A DNA stretch of 64,000 nt from Ruegeria atlantica (GTDB taxonomy: Bacteria; Pseudomonadota; Alphaproteobacteria; Rhodobacterales; Rhodobacteraceae): NCBI RefSeq assembly GCF_013032455.1, contig NZ_WQCF01000001.1, forward strand, positions 620,001-684,000, written 5' to 3'. The notes below the pieces were generated by a model. That model ran no database searches. It worked only from the letters and a program-made list of their open reading frames with translations, and was not told the DNA's origin. Shown piece after piece: positions 28,472 through 37,620 of the stretch. The translations under genes and the position numbers were made by a program. Each line of letters opens with the position of its first letter. The first letter of the stretch is position 1.

Positions 28472-28524
28472 TACCTAAGCGGCAGCGTTTAACGTCGGTG
28501 TTAGTTTAACCTTTAGGGGGAAAT

Positions 28525-28701
28525 ATGGCTAAGTTCGTGAAAATGTTCGTAAAGGAAGAAAGCGGTGCGGCAATCGTTGAATATGGCCTTGCCTTACTGG
28601 TTGTGGCGTCGATTGCCATTACTGCATTCACGTTCCTTGGCGATGAAACCGACGAAAACGTGACCCAAGCTTGTTCAGCTTTCGGTAGCGCCAACTGCTA
28701 A
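28525..28701 (+). CDS. flp: Flp/Fap-type pilin 2
   Basis: 58 aa (below many gene-finder cutoffs). MAKFVKMFVKEESGAAIVEY followed by GLALLVVASIAITAFTFLG: the same leader length, Gly14 cleavage and EY motif as flp1 53 bp upstream, so a tandem duplicate that has diverged. Also ends with two Cys (QACSAFGSANC). Preceded by the same GGGGGAAA ribosome site. Likely a minor or alternative pilin. Confidence 0.92.
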   Translation: MAKFVKMFVKEESGAAIVEYGLALLVVASIAITAFTFLGDETDENVTQACSAFGSANC

Positions 28702-28744
28702 CTGACTTGCTGAAAAAGAACTGGGTTTTTTCATACAAACACAA

Positions 28745-28781
28745 TTCTGCGCCGTCACACCAGTTTGGTGGTGGCGCAGAA
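28745..28781 (+). terminator. Strong hairpin between flp2 and cpaB
   Basis: A 14-bp stem (12 Watson-Crick, 2 G-T pairs: TTCTGCGCCGTCAC with GTGGTGGCGCAGAA) and a 9-nt loop, 43 bp after flp2 and 74 bp before cpaB. No T tract follows, so it more likely stabilises the flp mRNA 3' end or attenuates than terminates fully. Confidence 0.6.
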
Positions 28782-28855
28782 TACACCGCCGGGATTTTCG
28801 AAAAACGGCAACACCGATATTTCGAATTTTTTGTGCGTAACTTTTGGAGACAGCG

Positions 28856-29818
28856 ATGCGTATTAGACCAATTATAACCACGTTTTTCGGGATCGCGATT
28901 GCTTCTGGTTCCGTGTTCCTGGCGAAGGACTACATTCAAATTAACCCATCTGAGCCTGCACCAACAGCATCAAATGCTGATTTGGTCGAGATCTACATCG
29001 CGCAGTCGGAAATCCAATTTGGCCAGGTCATAGAAAAGCATCATGTCACAGTTCATCCGTGGCCTCGTGAGGCGCTGCCTCCGGGTGCATTCACGCAGTT
29101 GGATGTGCTTGTTCCTTCAGAGCGGCGGCAGTTGCGTCGCGCCAAAGCAAGTTTCTATCCCGGCGAACCCATGCTGCAAACGAAGGTTTCAAACTACGGC
29201 GAAAAAGTAACGCTGGTTCAGAAGCTGGGTGAAAACACTCGCGCTATGGCTATCAAAGTTAACGCGGTTACTGCGGTTGGTGGTTTTGTGACCCCTGGTG
29301 ACTGGGTGGACATTGTCCTGACGCAAGGCTCAGGTGGTGAATTAAGTGCTGTGACAGTCTTGCAAAAAATCCGTGTGATTGGTGTAGACCAACAGTCCGC
29401 AGAAAACAGCGACCAACCGGGTGTTGCCCGCACGATTACGGTAGAAGTTACCCCCCAGCAGGGCCAACGACTGGCTCTGGCACAAAAAGCAGGTACGCTC
29501 AGCCTGACCCTCAGAACACTGGAAGGTGTCGAAGACGAGCCGATGGAAATGGTTCGCCTGCGCGACCTGTTGCAAGAGGAAGGACCGGCCGAGAAGGTCG
29601 AGGCACAACCTACTGTCAGAGTGACTCGCGGCACCTCATCCACGGTTCAGGTCATACGGAGAGACCGCCGTGACATCGAAGAAGACGCTGATGCTGAACC
29701 TGCCGCCGAGGCAGAGTCGAGCAACCAGTCGGATGCTGAGGTTACCCCTGCAATCGTGACACCAGAAACCCAAGCCAACACACGTGAGATCGACGTCAGC
29801 CAAAGCGCCAACCAGTAG
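28856..29818 (+). CDS. cpaB: Flp pilus assembly protein CpaB/RcpC
   Basis: 320 aa from the ATG at 28856 with GGAG 6 nt upstream; a TTG at 28844 is less likely. N-terminal membrane anchor (about residues 5-25), SAF domain (VEIYIAQSEIQFGQVIEKHHVTVHPWP), then the RcpC/CpaB core (NTRAMAIKVNAVTAVGGFVTPGDWVDIVLT). C-terminal 80 residues are acidic and low complexity. CpaB acts in the periplasm with the secretin, whose gene (cpaC) normally follows but is missing here. Confidence 0.93.
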   Translation: MRIRPIITTFFGIAIASGSVFLAKDYIQINPSEPAPTASNADLVEIYIAQSEIQFGQVIEKHHVTVHPWPREALPPGAFTQLDVLVPSERRQLRRAKASFYPGEPMLQTKVSNYGEKVTLVQKLGENTRAMAIKVNAVTAVGGFVTPGDWVDIVLTQGSGGELSAVTVLQKIRVIGVDQQSAENSDQPGVARTITVEVTPQQGQRLALAQKAGTLSLTLRTLEGVEDEPMEMVRLRDLLQEEGPAEKVEAQPTVRVTRGTSSTVQVIRRDRRDIEEDADAEPAAEAESSNQSDAEVTPAIVTPETQANTREIDVSQSANQ

Positions 29819-29827
29819 GACAAAGCC

Positions 29828-31363
29828 ATGTTTCCGAAAGCAATCATATCACGCATTGCAAAGGATGAACGCGGCACAATAGTGGTCCTTTGGGGAACAG
29901 CGTTTGTCGCATTCCTTGGCTTCTTTGCAATCACAATGGATGTCGGCCGGTTAAGCTCGACCCATGCAGAACTTCAATCCTTCGCGGACAATGTCGCCAT
30001 GGCTGCCGCTGCAGAGTTGGACGGGCAACCCGATGCGCTTACCCGCTCGGCTAATGCGGCCGCAAACTTGATCAGCCGCAAGCAAACCTTTGCCGACGGA
30101 TCTAAAACGCTTTCCGGATCAACAGACTTCACGCTGACCTTTTACTCCGCCTTGCCGGATTCAGACCTGGATCCGCTTGTGGATGACACGACTGACCCGC
30201 GCCAAGCCAAGTTTGCGCATGTGTCTCTGACCCCAAAATCGTTGAGCATGAATCTGGCATCCGCTGTAAACAAAATGGTTGGCGGCAACGGAATTTCACC
30301 GATCGATGTCACTGCCGAAGCCGTAGCTGGATATGCGAAAGCGGCTTGCGACATCACGCCGCTGATGTTCTGCCTGCCTAACGACTGGGAGAACAAGTTG
30401 AACGTCGGCGATCAAATCCTGCTTCGCAGCGGCGGCGGTGGCAGCGGCGGCACTGGCGCTGCCTGGGGGCCAGGGAATTTCGGCTTTGTCGACTTGGCAG
30501 AGTATGAAGATGCCGAGGGCGCGTGTGAGAATGAAGGTGGCAACCAACTTGCATGCCTGATTGCAGCGCAAGAGGCCATTACACAGTGCGTCCTTACCAA
30601 CGGCTTTACGACTGAACCCGGACAGAAGGAAGGCATCACCAGCGCCGCATTCAATACGCGCTTTGATATCTTCCAATCCGTCCTTAATGGAGACCGCAAC
30701 AAAGAAATTTATGCACCTGCTCCCAACGTCATCAAAGGGAAAAAGGGTACGGGCGGCAACGCTTGTATCCAAGGTGGTACAGAGGACACGGGCGCCATAG
30801 CTCTTGGCCAGGACCTGTGCATGGCTGCGGGCACTTGCGACACAGGCAACGACCGTTTCGGTGACGGTGTATGGGATCGCCAAGCATATCTGGACGCAAA
30901 TCACGGAGGTGTAGACACACATCTAAACGCGATGACCGTGCCGGCAGGCGTCAAGCCCAATTCTCGCTACGAGATGTACTTGCAGGAAATCGAGTATGCA
31001 ACATCCGCGAGCAACCCACTTGCTCCTTCCATTCTGGATCCGGTCAATTTGGACCCCAATTTTCCACCGGAAACCGGTCGCCCAATTTGCTCTAACAAAA
31101 TGTCAAGCAAACCCGAACGACGCGTGGTAAACGCTGCGGGTGTCGATTGCTCGAAAACCGTAATTAAGGGCAAAACTGAGAACGTACCCGTAACAAAGTT
31201 CGTCTCTGTCTTTCTGACCGAACCTGTTGGCGAGGATGGTTCATCGCCCCCCAACTTTAACATTTATGGCGAGGTCGTAGGCTTTCCGGATGTCGAAGGC
31301 GTCGGCAGCGGTGGTGCTGGGTTCGGCGGCATCTTCCGCGACGTTGTTCAACTGTATCGGTAA
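29828..31363 (+). CDS. TadG-like pilus assembly protein
   Basis: 511 aa. N-terminal TadG/Flp-like helix: AKDERGTIVVLWGTAFVAFLGFFAITMDVGRLSSTHAELQ, the standard TadG_N pattern. No VWA domain, unlike the paralogue at 12290. The middle is rich in Cys (at least ten) and in Gly (RSGGGGSGGTGAAWGPGNFGF), consistent with a disulfide-rich extracytoplasmic protein. Occupies the position normally held by cpaC/cpaD. Confidence 0.82.
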   Translation: MFPKAIISRIAKDERGTIVVLWGTAFVAFLGFFAITMDVGRLSSTHAELQSFADNVAMAAAAELDGQPDALTRSANAAANLISRKQTFADGSKTLSGSTDFTLTFYSALPDSDLDPLVDDTTDPRQAKFAHVSLTPKSLSMNLASAVNKMVGGNGISPIDVTAEAVAGYAKAACDITPLMFCLPNDWENKLNVGDQILLRSGGGGSGGTGAAWGPGNFGFVDLAEYEDAEGACENEGGNQLACLIAAQEAITQCVLTNGFTTEPGQKEGITSAAFNTRFDIFQSVLNGDRNKEIYAPAPNVIKGKKGTGGNACIQGGTEDTGAIALGQDLCMAAGTCDTGNDRFGDGVWDRQAYLDANHGGVDTHLNAMTVPAGVKPNSRYEMYLQEIEYATSASNPLAPSILDPVNLDPNFPPETGRPICSNKMSSKPERRVVNAAGVDCSKTVIKGKTENVPVTKFVSVFLTEPVGEDGSSPPNFNIYGEVVGFPDVEGVGSGGAGFGGIFRDVVQLYR

Positions 31364-31378
31364 GGGAGGAGCTTGATC

Positions 31379-31876
31379 ATGACTATACGCCTTCCCTCCC
31401 CTCTCAAACGCTTAGCAAAGAGTGATGACGGTGCGATCCTGGTGGAATTTGGTCTGATCCTGCCGCTCATGCTGCTCATGTTGGCGATGACGTTGGAAAC
31501 CGCGCGCATTATGTGGTCTTACCAAGCGGTCATTGCAGGTGTCCGGGATGCCAGCCGCTATATGTCCCGCGTAACACCATCGGATATCTGCAGCTCTGGT
31601 GGGTCTGTCACCGGCCTCACAACGACTTTGAAAGGCATTGTCGAGAACGACCGGGATGACAACGGGCTTTTCCCGCCCAGCATAACTGTCAATTCGGTAA
31701 CACCCAGCCTGACCTGCGTTACTGGCACCTACCGTGTCAGCCCCGCCCCCGTCGGGCAAGTCAACGCCAATATCACTATTCAATTACCGATGGGCCGAGT
31801 TCTAGCTTTATTCGGTGATGAAATATCTTCGATCACGACGAACGTTTCTGACACAACTCGGATTATCGGACAATGA
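31379..31876 (+). CDS. tadE: TadE-like pseudopilin
   Basis: 165 aa from the ATG at 31379; GGGAGGA lies 8 nt upstream. KSDDGAILVEFGLILPLMLLMLAMTLETARIMW is a TadE signature (Gly, then Glu in the helix). Mature part has two Cys. Overlaps the next gene by 4 nt. Confidence 0.85.
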   Translation: MTIRLPSPLKRLAKSDDGAILVEFGLILPLMLLMLAMTLETARIMWSYQAVIAGVRDASRYMSRVTPSDICSSGGSVTGLTTTLKGIVENDRDDNGLFPPSITVNSVTPSLTCVTGTYRVSPAPVGQVNANITIQLPMGRVLALFGDEISSITTNVSDTTRIIGQ

Positions 31877-32565
31877 AACGTGCACAACATATCCGCGCGC
31901 AATTACGCCATCTAAGAGTGAAACTGATGCGGAGTGAGGACGCCGGAGTTCTTGTCGAGTTCGGCATCGTCGTTTCCTTGTTTTTGTTCCTTTTCATGTC
32001 ATTGCTGGATTTCGGACGCCTTTCATTCAGTGTGGTAAACGCGCAAAAAGCCGCACAGATGGCTGCCCGTATTGCCGTCGTTCGTCCAGCTGCATGTAAC
32101 TATGCAGACAAAACCCCCCTTCCGCTAATTCATCAGCGCGGTAGTGACACATCACTCCGTTTTGGCGCGGCATGCGACGCCGCAACCGGCGTATGCGATG
32201 ATCCAGGCGATCTCGTTTGTGTAGGCGGTGTGGAGAACCTCGCTACTGATCAAGATCCCATCGGAACTTCAGATGAGATCTGGGGTCGTATCAGCCCACT
32301 TTTGCCACCGGGCGCGACGATAGCCAACCTGCAGATCACTTACGAATTTGATGAAGAACTGGGTTTTCTGGGCGGCCCTTACACCCCGATGGTCACAGTC
32401 GAACTGGATCTTGCCGATTTTGAGTTCGTGTCACCGCTGGGTGCTTTGGCAAACGCTGCGGGCGCGACGAACAGCACACTTCCAAATGCAGGAGAGACGT
32501 TGGGCTATTCCAGTTTCAGTGTCTCGCTGCCTGCTGAAGACCTTGCATTAGGAGAATCAGGATGA
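31873..32565 (+). CDS. TadE/TadF-like pseudopilin
   Basis: 230 aa. SEDAGVLVEFGIVVSLFLFLFMSLLDFGRLSF again carries the pseudopilin helix with Glu. Long Cys-containing extracytoplasmic part. Start and stop both overlap neighbours by 4 nt (tadE upstream, cpaE downstream), so translation is coupled through the operon. Confidence 0.82.
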   Translation: MKRAQHIRAQLRHLRVKLMRSEDAGVLVEFGIVVSLFLFLFMSLLDFGRLSFSVVNAQKAAQMAARIAVVRPAACNYADKTPLPLIHQRGSDTSLRFGAACDAATGVCDDPGDLVCVGGVENLATDQDPIGTSDEIWGRISPLLPPGATIANLQITYEFDEELGFLGGPYTPMVTVELDLADFEFVSPLGALANAAGATNSTLPNAGETLGYSSFSVSLPAEDLALGESG

Positions 32566-33791
32566 CGGAAAAGAACGTTTCCACATTGAAATCACACTCG
32601 GTCATGCTTGTTTCCGAGAACGAGGACATAGCCCAGATTGTGGCTGACGTCTTTCCTGCCGGTGAAGACAATTTGATCACCGAGAATGCTAGTTCATTTC
32701 AAGCCTTGAATGGCACCGCCCTTCAACTGGCCTTCAAGCATGACTTGGTGATATTTGAAATCGACCCGGATGATGCGGGCGAAGTAGCAGCCATCAAAGA
32801 CGTGTTAGAGCATCGCGATGACTCAACGCTGTTCGTGGCCCTGACGCAGAACGACCTTACGATTACCAAGGCGCGTGAGTTGCGCAAGATCGGCATTGAC
32901 GAAGTTCTGCCTCTATCAATCGATAGCGAAGGATTGAAAGCTGCCGTCAGTGAAAAAATCAGCGCCCGCAATACGCCACAGACGGCATTTCAGAATACGG
33001 CGGCCACGCTGGGTAAGGTCATACCAATTGCCAAAGCACGCGGCGGTGCCGGTGCATCAACCGTTGCCGTGAACCTTGCGTGTTCGCTTGCTGGCGGCAA
33101 AGGTTCGATGTTCCGAAAAGCCAAAAAAAGCCGCGTCGCACTTTTGGATTTTGATCTTCAGTTCGGAAACTCGAATGTGTTTCTGGATCTGGAAGACAAC
33201 GGTGGGTTTATGCAGCTCATTGAAAACGCTGAAAAACCTGATGATCGCTTCCTCTCGTCGATCCTGCAAGAACATGCCATGGGTGTAGATGTTCTGTGTG
33301 CGCCGGCCCCGATGGTACCACTTCATTCGATGCGCCCTGAAATCGTTGAAGGCATGCTCGACCTGCTTCAACAGCGGTACGACTATATTGTGATCGACCT
33401 GCCCTGCGCAATTGTCGAATGGGTCGAGCCCATTTTCAAGCGCGCCGCGCAGCTGGCGCTGGTCACCGACACTACAGTGCCCAGCGTGCGCCAGGCGCGG
33501 CGTTTGATTGATTTCTATCGGGAAGCAAACATGACCCTGCCGGTCGAGATTGTCGTCAGCCGTGAACGCAACACACTGATGCGCCCCTCTCATGTCCGTG
33601 AAGCCGAAAAGGTTTTGGAAACAAAGCTGAGACATTGGCTGCCGGACAATCCGAAAGTCGCCCGTAATTCTGTGGATCTTGGTCGACCGATCGTGGACAT
33701 AAAACCGCAATCGGATCTTGGCAAAGCCTTGGGAAAACTGGCCGCTGCTGTTTCGGCTGAAGTTCAGCCTGTCGCCGTAAAGAGTACATAA
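32562..33791 (+). CDS. cpaE: Pilus assembly ATPase CpaE/TadZ
   Basis: 409 aa. N-terminal degenerate receiver-like domain (about 15-130) then a ParA/MipZ-type ATPase with deviant Walker A, ARGGAGASTVAVNLA, and VALLDFDLQFGNSNVFLDLE as switch/Walker region. TadZ/CpaE localises the Tad machine at the pole. Coupled to the upstream pseudopilin gene and 12 bp before cpaF. Confidence 0.93.
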   Translation: MTEKNVSTLKSHSVMLVSENEDIAQIVADVFPAGEDNLITENASSFQALNGTALQLAFKHDLVIFEIDPDDAGEVAAIKDVLEHRDDSTLFVALTQNDLTITKARELRKIGIDEVLPLSIDSEGLKAAVSEKISARNTPQTAFQNTAATLGKVIPIAKARGGAGASTVAVNLACSLAGGKGSMFRKAKKSRVALLDFDLQFGNSNVFLDLEDNGGFMQLIENAEKPDDRFLSSILQEHAMGVDVLCAPAPMVPLHSMRPEIVEGMLDLLQQRYDYIVIDLPCAIVEWVEPIFKRAAQLALVTDTTVPSVRQARRLIDFYREANMTLPVEIVVSRERNTLMRPSHVREAEKVLETKLRHWLPDNPKVARNSVDLGRPIVDIKPQSDLGKALGKLAAAVSAEVQPVAVKST

Positions 33792-33803
33792 AAGGAGATC
33801 ACC

Positions 33804-35189
33804 GTGTTCAACGAATTCAGATCACGCAAGGCTACTTCCAAGTCAAATGTGCTGACATTGGAACGGCCAATCGAAACGCCCAAAAAGGCGAAGGTGACTT
33901 CCGAACCTGTGGACGTTGACCTGCAAGCCCATTTGGAACTGAAAAGCCGCTTGCACAGTGAACTTCTTGACCGCCTGAACTTGTCCGTAATCGACAAGGT
34001 TGAGCGATCGGAACTGAAGCGGCAGATTGCATCCTTGGTCACCGGAATGGTCGAGGCTGAACGCCTGCATATGCGGGCCGAGGATTTTACCGCGCTTGTA
34101 GACGAACTCATTCACGAAGTTCTTGGCCTGGGGCCGTTAGAGCCGCTGCTGGAAGATCCAACCATCAACGATATTCTGGTAAACTCCTATGATCAGATTT
34201 ACGTCGAACGATTTGGCCTGCTTGAGGAAACGACAGCCCGTTTTCGTGATGAGCGCCATCTGCTTCGTATCATCGACAAAATCGTCAGCAAAGTCGGCAG
34301 ACGCATCGACGAATCCCAGCCTTGGGTTGATGCCCGACTGGAAGACGGCAGCCGTGTAAACGCGATTATCCGGCCTTGTTCTGTAGATGGACCCGCTCTG
34401 TCGATCCGGAAATTCTCTCGTAATCCTTTGACAATAAAGAGACTTGTTGAACAAGAGAGTATGAATGAACAAGCCGCACAGCTTCTCGAGGCACTCGTCG
34501 AAGCGCGTTTGAACATTCTTATCTCGGGTGGTACCGGCTCGGGCAAAACGACGATGCTGAATGCCGTTTCATCATATATCGATGGCAAGCAGCGCATTGT
34601 CACCATCGAAGACGCCGCCGAACTTCAACTTCAGCAAAGACACGTTGTTCGCCTTGAAACCCGCCCGCCGAACGCTGAGGGACAAGGTACCATCACTCAA
34701 CGCGATCTGGTACGCAACGCCCTGAGGATGCGCCCGGACCGTATCATCGTCGGCGAAGTTCGTGGCTCTGAGTGCTTTGACATGCTTCAGGCAATGAACA
34801 CCGGTCACGATGGATCAATGACCACTGTTCACGCGAATTCGGCCCGCGACGCGCTAAGCCGGGTTGAACAGATGGTCACGATGCTTGGTGCCGATTTGCC
34901 GGTCAGAACCATTCGGTCACAGATCGCTTCGGCCATTCATATTGTGCTGCAACTGAGCCGCCTCAGCGATGGTACCCGTCGCGTCATCAGCATTTCCGAA
35001 ATTACCGGAATGGAAGACGAAACGATAACCATGCAGGACATCTTTGTATTCAAGCGCCGGGGCAAGTCCGAAAGCGGAGAAATTCTTGGCGAGTTCATAC
35101 CTACTGGCATTCGTCCGAAATGCTTTGACCAATTGGTTGCAGCAGGTGTGGATGTCGATACCAATATGTTTATACGTGGGGCGATGTAA
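33804..35189 (+). CDS. cpaF: Tad secretion ATPase CpaF/TadA
   Basis: 461 aa, GTG start with AAGGAG just before it. Hexameric motor that powers Flp pilus extension and retraction. Walker A SGGTGSGKTT at 241-250, Walker B RPDRIIVGEVRG at about 311, His box GHDGSMTTVHANSARDAL. Length normal. Confidence 0.96.
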   Translation: MFNEFRSRKATSKSNVLTLERPIETPKKAKVTSEPVDVDLQAHLELKSRLHSELLDRLNLSVIDKVERSELKRQIASLVTGMVEAERLHMRAEDFTALVDELIHEVLGLGPLEPLLEDPTINDILVNSYDQIYVERFGLLEETTARFRDERHLLRIIDKIVSKVGRRIDESQPWVDARLEDGSRVNAIIRPCSVDGPALSIRKFSRNPLTIKRLVEQESMNEQAAQLLEALVEARLNILISGGTGSGKTTMLNAVSSYIDGKQRIVTIEDAAELQLQQRHVVRLETRPPNAEGQGTITQRDLVRNALRMRPDRIIVGEVRGSECFDMLQAMNTGHDGSMTTVHANSARDALSRVEQMVTMLGADLPVRTIRSQIASAIHIVLQLSRLSDGTRRVISISEITGMEDETITMQDIFVFKRRGKSESGEILGEFIPTGIRPKCFDQLVAAGVDVDTNMFIRGAM

Positions 35190-35191
35190 TC

Positions 35192-36160
35192 ATGATTGAC
35201 TTGCAGCCAAACACCATAAACATCTTAATCTATATCTCTCTATTCATCGGCATTCTGCTGGCCTACGAAGGCTTGCAGCAGCTGTTCCTGCGCCGGGAAA
35301 GCCTGACTGAAACACGAAACCGGCGTATGAAAATGATGCAAGGCGGTGCATCGACTGAAGAAGTTCTTCAATTGTTGCGTGACCCCGCAATGACGAATCC
35401 AGGAGAGAACCCTGGCCCATCCGCTCGCTTGCGGCGTCTGATCATTCAGGCCGGTTTGACGATAAGCCCGGTTTGGATCGTGTTTGCAGCCGTGTTGCTG
35501 GCGTTTGGCAGCTTTGTCTTCGCGACACGCTATGTTTCACCGGAGATTGCTTTGGCAATTGGTGCCGTGTGCGGCATCGTCGTGCCGATATTCACATTGA
35601 TCGCTCTGAAGCAGGACCGAACGCAAAAGCTGACCAAGCAGTTGCCGGACGCTCTGGATTTAATGGCGCGAGGGCTAAAAGTTGGGCATCCCGTCGCAGT
35701 GACCGTCGGCAATGTTGCTAGGGACATGCCTGATCCCATTGGTTCGGAATTTGGCATCATTCAGGACCAGATCAACTATGGTGATGACGTGGCAACTGCC
35801 TTTCAGGATTTTGCAAAGCGCGTTGGCACCGAAGATGCATACTATCTGGCGGTGAGCATTGGTATTCAGCACGGTACCGGCGGCAATCTGGCCCGAGTTC
35901 TGAATATTCTGTCGCAGGTCATAAGAGACCGTCACACCATGCAGAAGAAAATCAAGGCCGTTTCTGCCGAAGGTAGGTTGAGCGGGCTTATTCTCACGTG
36001 CCTGCCAATATTGATCTTTCTCTCGATCCATCTTTCCACTCCAAGATTTTATGGCGAAGTCCAGGACGATCCAACGTTTCCGTATTTTGTGGGCGCCATT
36101 GTCGGCTTGACGGTCCTTCAAGGGCTAATTCTTAGACGACTTGTTAATTTCAAGTTCTAA
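35192..36160 (+). CDS. tadB: Tad inner-membrane protein TadB
   Basis: 322 aa, 2 bp after cpaF. N-terminal helix (about 8-27), two central helices (about 88-138), a cytoplasmic T2SSF/GspF domain (KQLPDALDLMARGLKVGHPV) and C-terminal helices. Forms the inner-membrane platform with TadC. Confidence 0.93.
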   Translation: MIDLQPNTINILIYISLFIGILLAYEGLQQLFLRRESLTETRNRRMKMMQGGASTEEVLQLLRDPAMTNPGENPGPSARLRRLIIQAGLTISPVWIVFAAVLLAFGSFVFATRYVSPEIALAIGAVCGIVVPIFTLIALKQDRTQKLTKQLPDALDLMARGLKVGHPVAVTVGNVARDMPDPIGSEFGIIQDQINYGDDVATAFQDFAKRVGTEDAYYLAVSIGIQHGTGGNLARVLNILSQVIRDRHTMQKKIKAVSAEGRLSGLILTCLPILIFLSIHLSTPRFYGEVQDDPTFPYFVGAIVGLTVLQGLILRRLVNFKF

Positions 36161-36174
36161 CAGGGAGAAGAGAC

Positions 36175-37161
36175 ATGGAAGCTATACAAGATATCCTGAA
36201 CGACCCGAACCTTCCCCTGCAGTATCTCTTGATGGGCGGCATAGCCATAAGTGTATTCTTCGTGGTGGTTGGAGTGTCAGGCATGGCCACCAGCGACGAT
36301 ACGGCCGCGCGCCGTATGCGTGTTGGAGCAGTCTCAGGCGGGCATGGAGCGGACTTTGACCTCCTGCAAGGAGATAACAGTGACCCGCACGGGCTTCTAA
36401 AAGCCTTTGTTCCATCATCCAAGCGTGAGAGGTCTCGCGTTGGTCGGCTTTTGAAACAGGCCGGTGTTCAGCGAAAAAATGCTGTTCGCACCTTTTATTT
36501 ATTCCGCATTATCATGGGATTAGTGCTTCCTACTGCGTTTGTAATAGCCATGGCGTTGCCTCTTGAACTACAGATTCAATTGGGCGTAGCTAGCGCGCTG
36601 CAAGGCGTCACGTGGATCAATGCGCTGCAAATTGTGACTGCATTGATGGTTATTGGTTTTTATGGCCCAGCGCTCTGGTTGCGGCGACGGGTAAGAAAAC
36701 GTCGCGTGGCTATTGAACATAGCCTCCCGAACGCACTTGATCTGATGCAAGTAGCGATCGAAGCAGGATTGGGCTTTGATGCCGCAATGGTTCGCGTATC
36801 TCATGAATTGGCGCAAGCTGCGCCGGCATTGTCGCAAGAGTTCACCATTCTGCAGTTGGAACTGCAGGCAGGTAAGGAACGTCAGGCTGCTTTTCTGGAT
36901 ATGGCCGATCGCGTCGGCGTAGAAGAAATGCATTCATTTGTTAACGCGCTGCTGCAATCCAACCAGTACGGAACCAGCGTTTCCACCGCGCTGCGCAGAT
37001 TTGCGACTGATATGCGTATAGATCGCGAACTTCGCGCGCAAGAAAAGGCCAACCGCCTGCCCGTACAAATGTCCGCTGTTATGGCTTTGTGCATGATGCC
37101 TGTGTTGTTGCTAATTTGCCTGACGCCAATGGTGATCCGCTGGATCAACATATTTGGATGA
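36175..37161 (+). CDS. tadC: Tad inner-membrane protein TadC
   Basis: 328 aa, 14 bp after tadB. Helix at about 18-38, a second pair near 105-165, T2SSF domain (EHSLPNALDLMQVAIEAGLGF) and a C-terminal helix. Last gene of the operon; tadD is not present after it. A small hairpin ACCC-TAAA-GGGT with T5 lies about 55 bp downstream and may be a weak terminator. Confidence 0.93.
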   Translation: MEAIQDILNDPNLPLQYLLMGGIAISVFFVVVGVSGMATSDDTAARRMRVGAVSGGHGADFDLLQGDNSDPHGLLKAFVPSSKRERSRVGRLLKQAGVQRKNAVRTFYLFRIIMGLVLPTAFVIAMALPLELQIQLGVASALQGVTWINALQIVTALMVIGFYGPALWLRRRVRKRRVAIEHSLPNALDLMQVAIEAGLGFDAAMVRVSHELAQAAPALSQEFTILQLELQAGKERQAAFLDMADRVGVEEMHSFVNALLQSNQYGTSVSTALRRFATDMRIDRELRAQEKANRLPVQMSAVMALCMMPVLLLICLTPMVIRWINIFG

Positions 37162-37620
37162 CACCTGACAAAGCGATCGCAATAATCGGCATAATGACAT
37201 AGGAACACTTGCAACCCTAAAGGGTCAATTTTTGTGATCTTGGAAGCTTAGAACAGAGCCGCTTTCATCTGTTGCATTGGCATCGGCTGCACAGCGGCGG
37301 TTAGGCTACACCCAAACGCTGACCGGTCCCCTGCCCCCAGGCAAGCTAAGTTCGTCTGACGAAGGACATTGGCATGGTGTTCGCGTCTAAAACCGTTAGA
37401 ATATGGGCTTAAGAATTGATGGCGCTTCAGCGCTGGTTTCTACTCTAAGCAAGTGTAAGGGATCTTTTAGGTTTCGAAGTACCAGCGACAACCCTAAACG
37501 CGATTCCGCCGCTAATCAGGTGAACCTAGTAGCGCTCTTGAACAACAGACAAGCCTACCGAAAAGTATGCGCGTCGGTTCCGAAAATCTCCGCTCAAGTC
37601 ACATCGCCCCGCGATGATCC
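37162..37620. other. Intergenic region after tadC
   Basis: 459 bp between convergent tadC and the response regulator gene. Rightward open frames here run antisense into the regulator and are not credible. No repeat or named element identified. Confidence 0.5.

Noticed and set aside
37300-37400. GC-rich stretch after tadC that resembles an insertion-sequence end
   Set aside because: No inverted ends, target duplication or transposase codons could be shown.
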